NCBI GenBank assembly: GCA_052389915.1
Contig: JBQTHL010000031.1
Location: forward strand, 62,001 to 126,000
Reading direction: 5' to 3'
DNA: 64,000 bases
Source: Panacagrimonas sp052389915
Lineage (GTDB): Bacteria; Pseudomonadota; Gammaproteobacteria; Nevskiales; Nevskiaceae
Shown: positions 26,944-35,833 of the stretch, piece after piece
How positions within the stretch are numbered: position 1 is the first letter of the stretch
Layout: the number at the start of each line of letters is the position of its first letter
The notes under the pieces: model-generated
Databases searched by the model: none
What the model was told of the DNA's origin: nothing
Seen by the model: only the letters and a program-made list of their open reading frames with translations
Position numbers and translations under genes: made by a program

Positions 26944-27056
26944 TGCGCGCGAAGACTTCCAATGCTCGCGCGCAGCCGCATCCGACGGCCGCTGTTTCGG
27001 AAGGAACGGAGCGCTCTTGCTCCGCTTACTCAATCGATCGCAGGGAGATATACCTC

Positions 27057-28166
27057 ATGAGCCGCAGGACCGCATCAACCGTTGCAACCGTCATTCCGGG
27101 CCTTGGCGCCCTGGCCCTGGGCCTCGTGCCCTTCATCTGCGGCCCTGTGCAGGCCGCCACCGTGACCCTGCCTCCGATCACCCTTGGCGGCGAGGCGCGC
27201 AGCAGTTTCAGGAGCACCGATATCGACGATGACGCCGCGGAGGACGTCAACGATTTCTCGCTCGACAGCGCACGCCTCAACATCAACGGCGCCGTCACCG
27301 AGACGATCAAGTTCACGATCAACACGGATTACAAGGGCGACGGCGACAACTCCGTGCAGATCATCGACGCCATCGCGCGGTTCGAGTTCTCGCCCACGAT
27401 GAACATCTGGGCCGGCCGTTTCCTGCCGCCTTCGGATCGCGCCAATCTTTACGGGCCGTACTTCGCCAACAACTTCGGCGTGTACGTGGACGGCGTGCAG
27501 GACGGCTATCCCTTCGTCGCAGCAGGCCGCGATAACGGTCTCGCGTTCTGGGGCGATTTCAACCGCCTGAAAGTCTCGGTCGGCCTGTTCGACGCCGGCA
27601 GCACCCTGGGCGACCAAGACACGGTGGTTGCAGGCCGCCTGCACTACAGCTTCTGGGACATCGAGACCGGCTACTACCTCAACGGCACCTACTACGGCGG
27701 GAAGGACATCCTCTCCATCGGCGTGGCCGGTCACGCTGAAACCAGCGGCACCAAGGCCTACACGGCCGACATCCTGATGGAGAAGAAAGTCGGGAACGGC
27801 GGCGCGTTCACGTTCGAAGGCGAGTACGCCAAGTACGACGAGTTCGGCGGCTACACCACGGCGGCGATCAACTCTCCGCTTCCAGGCCCCGCGTTCACGG
27901 AAAGCGACGGCTTCTTCGGCCTGGTCTCCTACCTGTTCCCGCAGCCGGTGGGCATCGGCAAGTTCCAGGTGCTGGCCAAGTTCGCGGAGACCGACTACGA
28001 GAACGGCGTAGTAGGCGACTTCAGCCAGGAAACCACCGAGTTCAATCTCAACTACGTCATCAAGGCGTTCGACGCGCGCCTGAGCCTGTTCTTCATCGAC
28101 TCCTCGTACGACGACGTAGCGCCCGACGTTTCGCAGATCGGGCTCGGCGTGCAGGTGCGCATCTGA
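27057..28166 (+). CDS. Outer-membrane porin (phosphate-selective porin O/P-like, FmdC-like)
   Basis: 369 residues with a signal peptide (VIPGLGALALGLVPFICGPVQA) and a beta-barrel pattern, including RLNINGAVTETIKFTINTDY, IWAGRFLPPSDRANLYGPYF and a C-terminal strand ending GLGVQVRI. The family resembles the FmdC/OprO-P type of anion- or amide-selective porin. In Methylophilus, fmdC precedes fmdDEF genes for short-chain amide and urea uptake, the same arrangement as here before urtA. So it probably lets urea or amides through the outer membrane. AGGGAGA lies about 10 bases before ATG 27057. Confidence 0.8.
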   Translation: MSRRTASTVATVIPGLGALALGLVPFICGPVQAATVTLPPITLGGEARSSFRSTDIDDDAAEDVNDFSLDSARLNINGAVTETIKFTINTDYKGDGDNSVQIIDAIARFEFSPTMNIWAGRFLPPSDRANLYGPYFANNFGVYVDGVQDGYPFVAAGRDNGLAFWGDFNRLKVSVGLFDAGSTLGDQDTVVAGRLHYSFWDIETGYYLNGTYYGGKDILSIGVAGHAETSGTKAYTADILMEKKVGNGGAFTFEGEYAKYDEFGGYTTAAINSPLPGPAFTESDGFFGLVSYLFPQPVGIGKFQVLAKFAETDYENGVVGDFSQETTEFNLNYVIKAFDARLSLFFIDSSYDDVAPDVSQIGLGVQVRI

Positions 28167-28200
28167 TTTCCCGCTCCACTCTCAACCATAAGGTGAACTC

Positions 28201-29478
28201 ATGAAACTCAACATAATTTCCGGCGCCGCAGCGCTGGGTCTGATGGCGGTCAGCGGCCTGGTTCAGGCCGCCGACACCATCAAGGTCGGCGTGCTGCACT
28301 CGCTGTCCGGTACGATGGCCATCTCGGAGACCACGCTGAAGGACACCGTCCTGATGATGATCGACGAGCAGAACAAGAAGGGCGGCGTGCTCGGCAAGAA
28401 GCTCGAAGCCGTGGTCGTCGATCCCGCGTCCAACTGGCCGCTGTTCGCCGAGAAGGCCGAGCAGTTGCTTGTGAAGGACAAGGTCGCTGTGACCTTCGGC
28501 TGCTGGACCAGCGTGTCGCGCAAATCGGTGCTGCCGGTGTTCGAGAAGAACAACGGCCTGCTGTTCTACCCGGTGCAGTACGAGGGTGAGGAGTCGTCCA
28601 AGAACGTGTTCTACACCGGCGCCTCGCCCAACCAGCAGGCGATTCCGGCGGTGGATTACCTGATGAAGGACATCGGCGTGAAGCGCTGGGTGCTGGCCGG
28701 CACGGACTATGTTTATCCGCGCACAACCAACAAGATTCTCGAGGCCTACCTGAAGGCCAAGGGCGTGGCGGCGGACGACATCATGATCAACTACACGCCT
28801 TTCGGTCACTCCGACTGGCAGTCGATCGTGTCGGACATCAAGAAGTTTGGTTCGACGGGCAAGAAGACCGCAGTGGTCTCCACCATCAACGGCGACGCCA
28901 ACGTGCCGTTCTACAAGGAGCTGGGCAACCAGAAGATTTCGGCGGAAGACATTCCCGTCGTCGCCTTCTCGGTCGGCGAGGAAGAACTCGCCGGTCTGGA
29001 CGCCAAGCCCCTGGTCGGCCATCTGGCCGCGTGGAACTACTTCCAGACCTACAGCACGCCGGCGAACTCGGCGGCGATCAAGACCTGGCGCGCGTTCACG
29101 AAGAATCCCAAGCGCACGTTCAACGATCCGATGGAAGCCACGGTCATCGGCTTCAAGCTCTGGGTGGCGGCGGCGGAGAAAGCCAAGAGCGTGGATGTGG
29201 ACAAGGTCAGCAGCGCGATCATCGGCCTGTCGGTGCCCAACCTAACCGGCGGCACCGCGACCATGCTGCCCAATCATCACCTGACCAAGCCGGTGTACAT
29301 CGGCGAGATCCGCGAGGACGGCCAGCTCGACATCGTCTGGAAGACCGATGCCGAAGTGCCGGGCGATGCGTGGAGCGATTTCCTGGACGGCAGCAAGGAC
29401 ATCGAGGCCGATTGGGTCACGCTCAAGTGCGGCAACTACAACACCAAGACCAAGGTGTGTTCGGGACAGAATTTCTGA
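28201..29478 (+). CDS. urtA: Urea ABC transporter substrate-binding protein UrtA
   Basis: 425 residues with signal peptide (GAAALGLMAVSGLVQAAD). It belongs to the Leu/Ile/Val-binding-like periplasmic proteins and matches UrtA/FmdD: IKVGVLHSLSGTMAISETTL, ASNWPLFAEKAEQLL, TFGCWTSVSRKSVLPVFEK, GLLFYPVQYEGEESSKNVFY, YVYPRTTNKILEAYL. Such proteins bind urea (or short amides) and deliver it to the UrtBC channel. It follows the porin by 34 bases. After it, 211 bases with a large palindrome separate it from urtB, as often seen when the binding protein needs higher expression. Confidence 0.94.
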   Translation: MKLNIISGAAALGLMAVSGLVQAADTIKVGVLHSLSGTMAISETTLKDTVLMMIDEQNKKGGVLGKKLEAVVVDPASNWPLFAEKAEQLLVKDKVAVTFGCWTSVSRKSVLPVFEKNNGLLFYPVQYEGEESSKNVFYTGASPNQQAIPAVDYLMKDIGVKRWVLAGTDYVYPRTTNKILEAYLKAKGVAADDIMINYTPFGHSDWQSIVSDIKKFGSTGKKTAVVSTINGDANVPFYKELGNQKISAEDIPVVAFSVGEEELAGLDAKPLVGHLAAWNYFQTYSTPANSAAIKTWRAFTKNPKRTFNDPMEATVIGFKLWVAAAEKAKSVDVDKVSSAIIGLSVPNLTGGTATMLPNHHLTKPVYIGEIREDGQLDIVWKTDAEVPGDAWSDFLDGSKDIEADWVTLKCGNYNTKTKVCSGQNF

Positions 29479-29482
29479 GGAC

Positions 29483-29600
29483 AACTCCTTCCCCCGTTTA
29501 CGGGGGAAGGCTGGGATGGGGGCCTCGTCGAGACAGGACACAAGGCCGGGCTGACTCGCCCCCACCCCAGCCCTCCCCCGCGATCGCGGGGGAGGGAGTT
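29483..29600. repeat. Large imperfect palindrome between urtA and urtB
   Basis: Arms at 29483-29523 and 29558-29600 are imperfect reverse complements of about 41-43 bases, and each arm also contains its own hairpin (for example CCTTCCCCC and GGGGGAAGG). This is the C-rich CCCTCCCCCG type of dispersed element. In the urt transcript it would form a very stable structure just after urtA, which could protect the urtA message or reduce read-through into urtB. Confidence 0.75.
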
Positions 29601-29689
29601 CGCATAACGATCCTGAGGTCCCCTGGGAACCGGCTCCGGGCTTCACTGCCCGGAGTCCGGCTTGGCTCGATACTCGCTAGACCGAACTC

Positions 29690-31327
29690 ATGACGTTCCC
29701 AACCCGATTCTTGAGCTGCCTGTGCGTGCTGTTGTGCGCTGCCTTGTGCAGCCCGACGACACGCGCCGCCGAAGCCAATCTCGCCGGTCTGCTCGCGCCC
29801 TTGGCCAGCGCCGGCTACACAGAAAAAGAGGCGATTGCCAATCAAGTGGCGCAATCGGGTCATCCGAGTGCTCGCGCCGTGCTAGCCGCGTTTCTCGACG
29901 GAAAACTTTACGCACGTTCGGCGGACGGCGTGGTGCTGATCGGCGAATCGATAGACGAGACGCTGGCACTCACCGATCCGGTCACGCTTAAAACCGCCGA
30001 CACCAAACCCGCCGATGGATACGCCAAAATCGGCACCAACAATTCGCTGCGCAAATTCCTGCGTGGCCTGCTTGCGCAGATTTCGCTGTCCGATCCGGAC
30101 GAGGATGTGCGGCTCGCCGCAGTCAAGGAATCGCGACGCTCGCTGGACGAAGCCACCATCGCCGCGTTCCGCGCGCGGCTCGCGGTGGAAGAGACTTCTG
30201 CGGTCAAGCGAGCACTAGAAGTGGGCCTGGCCCTGGCCGACCTCGAAACTTCCGATCCCGTTGTCCGGCTTGCTGCGGTGCGCACGCTCGAAGGCGAGCT
30301 TTCTCCCGACGTGCACAACCGGCTTTCCGCGATCACGGCGATGAAAGACGACGGCAGTCCGGTGGAAGCGAACGAACAGATTCGCCTCGCGGCGGCCAAC
30401 GCCATCGACAACATCAACTTCTGGCGCTCCGTGTATGGCGTTGCTGAGACGTTGTTCTTCGGACTCTCGCTGGGCTCGGTGCTGGTGCTGGCGGCCATTG
30501 GCCTGGCCATCACCTTCGGCGTCATGGGCGTGATCAACATGGCGCACGGCGAACTCATCATGCTCGGTGCCTACACCGCATACGTGATGCAGTTGATTCT
30601 GCCCGAGAACACGGCACTGGCGCTGGCGCTGTCCGTGCCCGCGGCGTTCCTCGTGTCCGGCCTGTTCGGAGTGGCCATCGAGCGCGGCATCGTTCGCTTC
30701 CTCTACGGCCGTCCGCTGGAGACCTTGCTCGCAACCTTCGGGCTTTCGCTGATCTTGCAGCAGCTCGTGCGCTCGGTGTTCTCGCCCAACAACCGGCCCG
30801 TGTCGATTCCGGAATTCATGAGCGGCGTGTGGCAGATCAACGATGTGTTCGCGCTGACCTACAACCGGCTCTACATCGTGATCTTCTCCCTGATCGTGTT
30901 CGCCGGCCTGCTGATGGTGTTGAAGCGCACGCCGCTGGGCTTGCAGGTGCGCGCGGTATCGCAGAACCGCGCGATGGCGCGCGCCATGGGCGTGCGCAGC
31001 GACTGGGTGGATGCCGCGACCTTCGGGCTCGGTTCCGGCATCGCGGGCATAGCCGGCGTGGCGCTGTCGCAACTCACCAACGTGGGCCCCAACCTGGGGC
31101 AGGCCTACATCATCGATTCGTTCATGGTGGTGGTGTTCGGTGGCGTCGGAAATCTCTGGGGCACCTTGATTGGCGGCATGTCGCTGGGTGTCATCAACAA
31201 GCTGCTTGAGCCCTACGCCGGTGCAGTGCTAGCAAAAATCCTGGTGCTGGTAGCGCTGATCCTGTTCATTCAGCGCAAGCCCAAGGGCCTGTTCCCGCAG
31301 AAAGGCCGTGCGGCGGAGGGGCACTGA
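29690..31327 (+). CDS. urtB: Urea ABC transporter permease UrtB (with N-terminal extension)
   Basis: 545 residues. A signal-like segment and about 230 residues of helical, HEAT-like exported sequence (ESRRSLDEATIAAFRARLAV, VRLAAVRTLEGELS) precede the LivH-type permease, which begins near LFFGLSLGSVLVLAAIGLAI. The permease shows VMGVINMAHGELIMLGAYTA, the signature of branched-chain amino-acid/urea permeases. The extension is usual in proteobacterial UrtB. With UrtC it forms the inner-membrane channel. Its stop overlaps the urtC start (ATGA-type overlap at 31327). Confidence 0.93.
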   Translation: MTFPTRFLSCLCVLLCAALCSPTTRAAEANLAGLLAPLASAGYTEKEAIANQVAQSGHPSARAVLAAFLDGKLYARSADGVVLIGESIDETLALTDPVTLKTADTKPADGYAKIGTNNSLRKFLRGLLAQISLSDPDEDVRLAAVKESRRSLDEATIAAFRARLAVEETSAVKRALEVGLALADLETSDPVVRLAAVRTLEGELSPDVHNRLSAITAMKDDGSPVEANEQIRLAAANAIDNINFWRSVYGVAETLFFGLSLGSVLVLAAIGLAITFGVMGVINMAHGELIMLGAYTAYVMQLILPENTALALALSVPAAFLVSGLFGVAIERGIVRFLYGRPLETLLATFGLSLILQQLVRSVFSPNNRPVSIPEFMSGVWQINDVFALTYNRLYIVIFSLIVFAGLLMVLKRTPLGLQVRAVSQNRAMARAMGVRSDWVDAATFGLGSGIAGIAGVALSQLTNVGPNLGQAYIIDSFMVVVFGGVGNLWGTLIGGMSLGVINKLLEPYAGAVLAKILVLVALILFIQRKPKGLFPQKGRAAEGH

Positions 31328-32475
31328 TGGATACGTCAGCGAATACGGTTCCCGCAGCGCTGCGCAAGTTTCCATCGCCGCCCAGCCCGTACCAGATGCT
31401 GCTGCGCGAGGACCGCCCCGCCGGTGTGTTCCTCACCGTGCTCGCCATCGTCACGGTGCTGGTGCCCATCCTAAACCTGGTGGTGCCGGAATCCTCGCCG
31501 CTGCACCTCGACACCTACACCGTCACCTTGATCGGCAAGTACCTATGCTTTGCCATCCTGGCGCTGGCAGTAGACCTGATCTGGGGCTATTGCGGCATCC
31601 TCAGCCTGGGCCATACCGCGTTCTTCGCGCTCGGCGGCTACGCGATGGGCATGTACCTGATGCGCCAGATCGGCACGCGCGGCGTGTACGGCGACCCGGT
31701 GCTGCCGGACTTCATGGTGTTCCTCAACTGGAAGGAGTTGCCCTGGTTCTGGCAGGGCATGGATCACTTCTGGTTCGCCATGCTGATGGTGCTGGTGGCG
31801 CCCGGAATCCTCGCTTACGTGTTCGGCTGGTTCGCGTTCCGTTCGCGCGTGACCGGCGTGTACCTGTCCATCATCACGCAGGCGCTGACCTACGCCTTGC
31901 TGCTCGCCTTCTTCCGCAACGAGATGGGCTTCGGCGGCAACAACGGCCTGACCGATTTCAAGGAGCTGCTGGGTTTCGATCTCAAGCAGTCCTCGACACG
32001 CGTAGCGTTGTTCGTGGTCACCGCCATCAGCCTGGGCCTGGTGTATTTCGCCTGCCGTTACATCGTGCGCTCGCGCTTCGGCCGCATCATCGAAGCGATC
32101 CGCGACGCCGAGGGCCGTGCGCGTTTCATCGGCTACCGGGTGGAGAACTACAAGGTCTGGCTGTTCACGTTCTCGGCCTTGTTGGCCGGCATCGCTGGAG
32201 CGCTATACGTGCCGCAGGTCGGCATCATCAATCCCGGTGAGTTCGCGCCGATCAACGCCATCGAGATCGTGATCTGGGTGGCGGTGGGCGGGCGCGGCGT
32301 GCTGTATGGCGCGGTGGTCGGCGCCATCCTCGTCAACTATGCCAAGACCGTGCTGACCGGCGCCTTCCCGGAAATCTGGTTGTATGGACTCGGCGCGTTG
32401 TTCGTGGTGGTGACCCTGTTTCTGCCGCGCGGCGTGGTGGGGCTGATCCCCAAGCTCAAGGTCAAGAAATCATGA
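31327..32475 (+). CDS. urtC: Urea ABC transporter permease UrtC
   Basis: 382 residues with about ten membrane helices. LivM-type features: LAVDLIWGYCGILSLGHTAF, RSRVTGVYLSIITQALTYAL, FGRIIEAIRDAEGRARFIGY, and WVAVGGRGVLYGAVVGAILV. It pairs with UrtB. The stop overlaps the urtD start, so translation is coupled through urtB-C-D-E. Confidence 0.94.
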   Translation: MDTSANTVPAALRKFPSPPSPYQMLLREDRPAGVFLTVLAIVTVLVPILNLVVPESSPLHLDTYTVTLIGKYLCFAILALAVDLIWGYCGILSLGHTAFFALGGYAMGMYLMRQIGTRGVYGDPVLPDFMVFLNWKELPWFWQGMDHFWFAMLMVLVAPGILAYVFGWFAFRSRVTGVYLSIITQALTYALLLAFFRNEMGFGGNNGLTDFKELLGFDLKQSSTRVALFVVTAISLGLVYFACRYIVRSRFGRIIEAIRDAEGRARFIGYRVENYKVWLFTFSALLAGIAGALYVPQVGIINPGEFAPINAIEIVIWVAVGGRGVLYGAVVGAILVNYAKTVLTGAFPEIWLYGLGALFVVVTLFLPRGVVGLIPKLKVKKS

Positions 32476-33314
32476 GTCCGGCATCCGGCGGCATGAGCCG
32501 TTTCAGCCACACTTTCGGCCGCGTGCTTCAGCGCGGCGGCAGCGAACGAGCGCCCAACCTGGACCTGAGTCACAACATCGTCCTGTACCTGGAGAGCATC
32601 ACGGTCAGCTTCGACGGGTTTCGCGCGCTCAACAATCTGTCGCTGTACGTCGAGGCCGGCGAATTGCGTTGCATCATCGGCCCGAACGGCGCCGGCAAAA
32701 CCACGATGATGGACGTCATCACCGGCAAGACCCGGCCGGACCAGGGATCCGCCTGGTTCGGCCAGACCGTCGACCTGCTCAAGATGAGCGAGCCCGAGAT
32801 TGCCGAGGCCGGCATCGGCCGCAAGTTCCAGAAGCCCACCGTGTTCGGCGAGCACAGCGTGTTCGAGAACCTGGAACTCGCCATGGCCGGCAACAAGTCG
32901 GTCTGGAAGATGCTGTTTGCCAAGCTGAGTGCCGAGCAGCGCATGCGTATCGAGCAGGTGCTGGAAACCATCGGTCTCAAGGATCACTCCGCGGCGCGCG
33001 CGGGCAGCCTGTCGCACGGCCAGAAGCAGTGGCTGGAGATCGGCATGCTGCTGATGCAGGACCCGGCGCTGCTGCTGGTCGACGAACCCGTCGCCGGCAT
33101 GACGCCGCAGGAAACCGAGCGCACCGCCGAACTCCTGGTGTCGCTGGCCGGCAAGCATTCGGTGGTGGTGGTGGAGCACGACATGAATTTCGTGCGCTCC
33201 ATTGCCCGCACCGTCACCGTGCTGCACCAGGGCTCGGTGCTCGCCGAGGGCACGATGTCCCAGGTGCAGAGCGATCCGAAAGTCATCGAGGTTTATCTCG
33301 GAGACGCCGAATGA
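32472..33314 (+). CDS. urtD: Urea ABC transporter ATP-binding protein UrtD
   Basis: 280 residues, LivG-type ATPase. Walker A GPNGAGKTTMMDVITG, signature LSHGQKQWLEIGMLL, Walker B LLLVDEPVAGM and the H-loop in VVVVEHDMNF are intact. The N-terminal 40 residues before LESITVSFDGFRALNNLS are longer than in LivG, as commonly seen in UrtD. Overlaps urtC and urtE by 4 bases each. Confidence 0.95.
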   Translation: MSPASGGMSRFSHTFGRVLQRGGSERAPNLDLSHNIVLYLESITVSFDGFRALNNLSLYVEAGELRCIIGPNGAGKTTMMDVITGKTRPDQGSAWFGQTVDLLKMSEPEIAEAGIGRKFQKPTVFGEHSVFENLELAMAGNKSVWKMLFAKLSAEQRMRIEQVLETIGLKDHSAARAGSLSHGQKQWLEIGMLLMQDPALLLVDEPVAGMTPQETERTAELLVSLAGKHSVVVVEHDMNFVRSIARTVTVLHQGSVLAEGTMSQVQSDPKVIEVYLGDAE

Positions 33315-34006
33315 TCGAGGTCAAGAATCTGAACCAGTTCTACGGCGGCAGTCACACGCTGTGGGACGTGAACATGTCCATCCCCACCGGCTCGCGCACT
33401 TGCCTGATGGGCCGCAACGGCATGGGCAAGACCACCCTGCTCAAGTGCGTGATGGGCCTGATCCCGGCTGCGTCCGGCGAGATCGCATATGCAGGAGCCG
33501 ACATCCGAAAGCGCGCTGCTGAAGAGCGCGCGAACATGGGCATCGGCTACGTGCCTCAGGGCCGCGAGATTTTCTCGCAGCTCACGGTCGAGGAAAATCT
33601 GCGCATGGGCTTGTTCGCCAAACGCGAACGCCCGGCCGATGCGCTGGAGCGCGTCTACACCACCTTCCCTGTGCTCAAGCAGATGCTGCGCCGTCGCGGC
33701 GGCGATCTATCCGGCGGCCAGCAGCAGCAACTCGCCATCGGCCGCGCACTCTTGCTGCAACCGAAACTCTTGATACTCGACGAACCCTGTGAAGGCATTC
33801 AGCCCAACATCGTCCACGAGATCGGCGATCTGATTCTGCGGCTCAATAGCGAAACCGGCCTCACCGTGCTGATCGTGGAACAGAAGCTGCCATTCACACG
33901 CCGCATCGCCAGCGACTTCCGCATTCTCGACAAGGGTCGTTACGTGGCTGGCGGCGCCATCGGCGAACTGACGGACGAGATGGTGCGGCATCACCTGACG
34001 GTTTGA
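33311..34006 (+). CDS. urtE: Urea ABC transporter ATP-binding protein UrtE
   Basis: 231 residues, LivF-type ATPase. Walker A MGRNGMGKTTLLKCVMG, Q-loop region YVPQGREIFSQLTVEENLRM, signature LSGGQQQQLAIGRALLLQPK, Walker B LLILDEPCEGIQPNIV and H/Q-loop VEQKL. It starts at the ATGA overlap with the urtD stop and completes urtABCDE. It ends 3 bases before the convergent hipA stop. Confidence 0.95.
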   Translation: MIEVKNLNQFYGGSHTLWDVNMSIPTGSRTCLMGRNGMGKTTLLKCVMGLIPAASGEIAYAGADIRKRAAEERANMGIGYVPQGREIFSQLTVEENLRMGLFAKRERPADALERVYTTFPVLKQMLRRRGGDLSGGQQQQLAIGRALLLQPKLLILDEPCEGIQPNIVHEIGDLILRLNSETGLTVLIVEQKLPFTRRIASDFRILDKGRYVAGGAIGELTDEMVRHHLTV

Positions 34007-34009
34007 GGT

Positions 34010-35320
34010 TCAGCTTCCTGCCCGGAAAGCCAGTCTGTGAACGCGCGCAATCTGCTTGCGCTGGGCATCGGGTACGCCGGCCTGCTTCGCAAACTCCGGC
34101 CAGCGCTGAACGGCATCGACCACCTCTCCCAGAATGATCTTGTCGCGCCCGCGTTTCAGCATTGCTGATGTCGCACAGGCTTTGAAATCCGCAAGGGTGA
34201 AGCCGTCGCGCCTGCCGTTGATTGTCGTCTGGTGCTGCGCGGTCCAGTCGCCGGACGGGTTGTAGCTGTAGGTCGCGTCGAATGCGGGCGCAAGCGACCA
34301 CCGGCCCTCGCGGTCCATCAGGAAGGCGATGTTCTTCACATGGTCGTCCTGGTTGCGCGCCACGACGTTGAACAGCATGCGGCGGAACTGCTCCTCCACT
34401 GCCGCCATCGGCAAGCCCAGTTGGCGAATCACCTGCAGCGCCTGTTCGTACGAATACGCACCCGCGAGGTTGTAGTCGTAATGCGCCAGCGCTCCGAGCG
34501 ACTGCATATGCAGCTTGCCGCCGTCGATGAGTCGGTCGAAGCGGCGCGTCATGAAGTGACGCCGGCCGTTTTCTTCCAACAACCGGCACTCGCTCATCGT
34601 GATGCCGGCCGCCTGCGCCATCAGCGCGTAGGCGTATTCGATGGCGCCGTAGCCCTTGGGGTCTTCCAGTTCCTTGTCCTTGTTGCCGGACACGCCATCG
34701 AACTTCAGTAACCAGTACCCAAAACCGTCGCCGGCTTCCACTTGGCCGGAGCGCACCTCGTTGCTCTTCGGGTTCCAGGCAATCACCGCCTTGGCACGCG
34801 CACCGCCGGCGGAGGTCCCCACGCGCAGGATGTCTTCCAGCGCCCGGCGGCGCGCGGCGCTGCGCAGGCTGGTCTTCAAACCCTTGCGCTGCGTCAGCAC
34901 CTCGGAGGCCAGTGCGACCAGCGCCGCCACATCCACCGGGCTGGATTTGCGCAGCTTCGGCCCCTGCACCGGCTTGAATTCCAGCGCTCCCATGCCGCGC
35001 GCGCCGATGTAGCACAGCCGCTCCACCGAACTGAAACTCGCAGGGGCACGACCCTGCATCGCCAGCCATTGGTCGATCAGTGCGTCGCCGAAACGGTCGG
35101 GCAATGAATCCGCGAGCAGACCCGGCAAGCCGTGAAAAGTTTTTCGCGGCAACTCGGGAAACGTGTAGACGCGCCGGGCCAAGGGCATGCGCAACGGCGA
35201 CAGCTCGATGCCGCTGCCGACGAACGCCGGCAGGTACTCGAACGTTGCCGTCTCGCGATCGTCCTCCAGCGACACCGCGCCGATGGTGCGTCCCCAAAGC
35301 TGCACCTCGGCCGTGGTCAT
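34010..35320 (-). CDS. hipA: HipA-family toxin kinase
   Basis: 436 residues, full HipA length. Motifs: RVGTSAGGARAKAVIAW (phosphate-binding Gly loop, about 168-180), HFMTRRFDR (about 255-263), catalytic loop NVVARNQDDHVKNIAFL (about 318-334) and the metal-binding APAFDATYSY (about 344-353). HipA kinases phosphorylate a translation target (glutamyl-tRNA synthetase in E. coli), causing growth arrest. All catalytic residues are present, so the toxin should be active. Its start overlaps the antitoxin gene by 4 bases. It lies between two nitrogen clusters with no obvious link to them. Confidence 0.9.
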   Translation of the reverse strand: MTTAEVQLWGRTIGAVSLEDDRETATFEYLPAFVGSGIELSPLRMPLARRVYTFPELPRKTFHGLPGLLADSLPDRFGDALIDQWLAMQGRAPASFSSVERLCYIGARGMGALEFKPVQGPKLRKSSPVDVAALVALASEVLTQRKGLKTSLRSAARRRALEDILRVGTSAGGARAKAVIAWNPKSNEVRSGQVEAGDGFGYWLLKFDGVSGNKDKELEDPKGYGAIEYAYALMAQAAGITMSECRLLEENGRRHFMTRRFDRLIDGGKLHMQSLGALAHYDYNLAGAYSYEQALQVIRQLGLPMAAVEEQFRRMLFNVVARNQDDHVKNIAFLMDREGRWSLAPAFDATYSYNPSGDWTAQHQTTINGRRDGFTLADFKACATSAMLKRGRDKIILGEVVDAVQRWPEFAKQAGVPDAQRKQIARVHRLAFRAGS

Positions 35321-35667
35321 GGCCCCCAGACCCAGCGCTTCGGCGCTTTCTCCCTCAACTCCAGCGGCCGTGAAGCACGCTGCCGGGTGCGGCCTTTCAG
35401 CTTGAGTTGCGCGATCGGGCTGGGCGCCGGTTCCGGCACCAACTGTTCCAGCCGTTCTTGCAGACCCAACACCCTACACACCCGCAGAAAGGCCGAAAGC
35501 TGTGTTGCCACCGCGCCAGATTCCAGCCGCTCTACCGTGCGCTTTGACACGCCGGCCTGCTCTGCCAGTTGCGCCTGGGTAAGATTGAGCGTCAGCCGCT
35601 GCGCTGCGAGCCGCGCTCCCAGTTCATGCAGCACCGCTGAATCCGATACGATTTTATCGAATTTCAT
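35317..35667 (-). CDS. hipB: HipB-like XRE-family antitoxin
   Basis: 116 residues with an XRE-type HTH at about residues 28-70 (NLTQAQLAEQAGVSKRTVER, then LESGAVATQL) and a basic, Pro-rich tail (APSPIAQLKLKGRTRQRASR). HipB neutralises HipA and represses the operon by binding operators upstream. It is the first gene of the pair and its stop overlaps hipA. Operator-like palindromes lie directly upstream. Confidence 0.87.
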   Translation of the reverse strand: MKFDKIVSDSAVLHELGARLAAQRLTLNLTQAQLAEQAGVSKRTVERLESGAVATQLSAFLRVCRVLGLQERLEQLVPEPAPSPIAQLKLKGRTRQRASRPLELREKAPKRWVWGP

Positions 35668-35670
35668 AGC

Positions 35671-35751
35671 TCGCCTAATATGGCGAATAAAGCCGTTTAA
35701 GTCAATCTACTCGTCACTACTGGCGATTAAAATAAATGCATTTAATCGCCA
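35671..35751 (-). promoter_or_regulatory. hipBA operator palindromes
   Basis: Two inverted repeats sharing the half-site TCGCC/GGCGA precede hipB in an AT-rich patch. One is TCGCC-TAATAT-GGCGA at 35671-35686. The other is a perfect 11-base dyad at 35721-35731 and 35741-35751 (TGGCGATTAAA and its reverse complement, 9-base spacer). The first lies 4 bases before the hipB start codon and would overlap the promoter or ribosome-binding region. They are the natural sites for HipB autoregulation. Confidence 0.65.
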
Positions 35752-35833
35752 CAAATGGCAGCACGTTCTGACGCCACTCCGGCGCCCGTCGGATACGGAA
35801 GACGTGCGTGGCCGGCTGGGCAACAACCTGCTT

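Noticed and set aside
26007..27056. N-terminal extension of the porin frame through the response-regulator gene
   Set aside because: It is a wrong-frame reading of the regulator gene. The porin has its own ATG, ribosome-binding site and signal peptide at 27057.
29690..30420. Long N-terminal extension of UrtB as a novel domain fusion
   Set aside because: Such an extension is usual in proteobacterial UrtB proteins.
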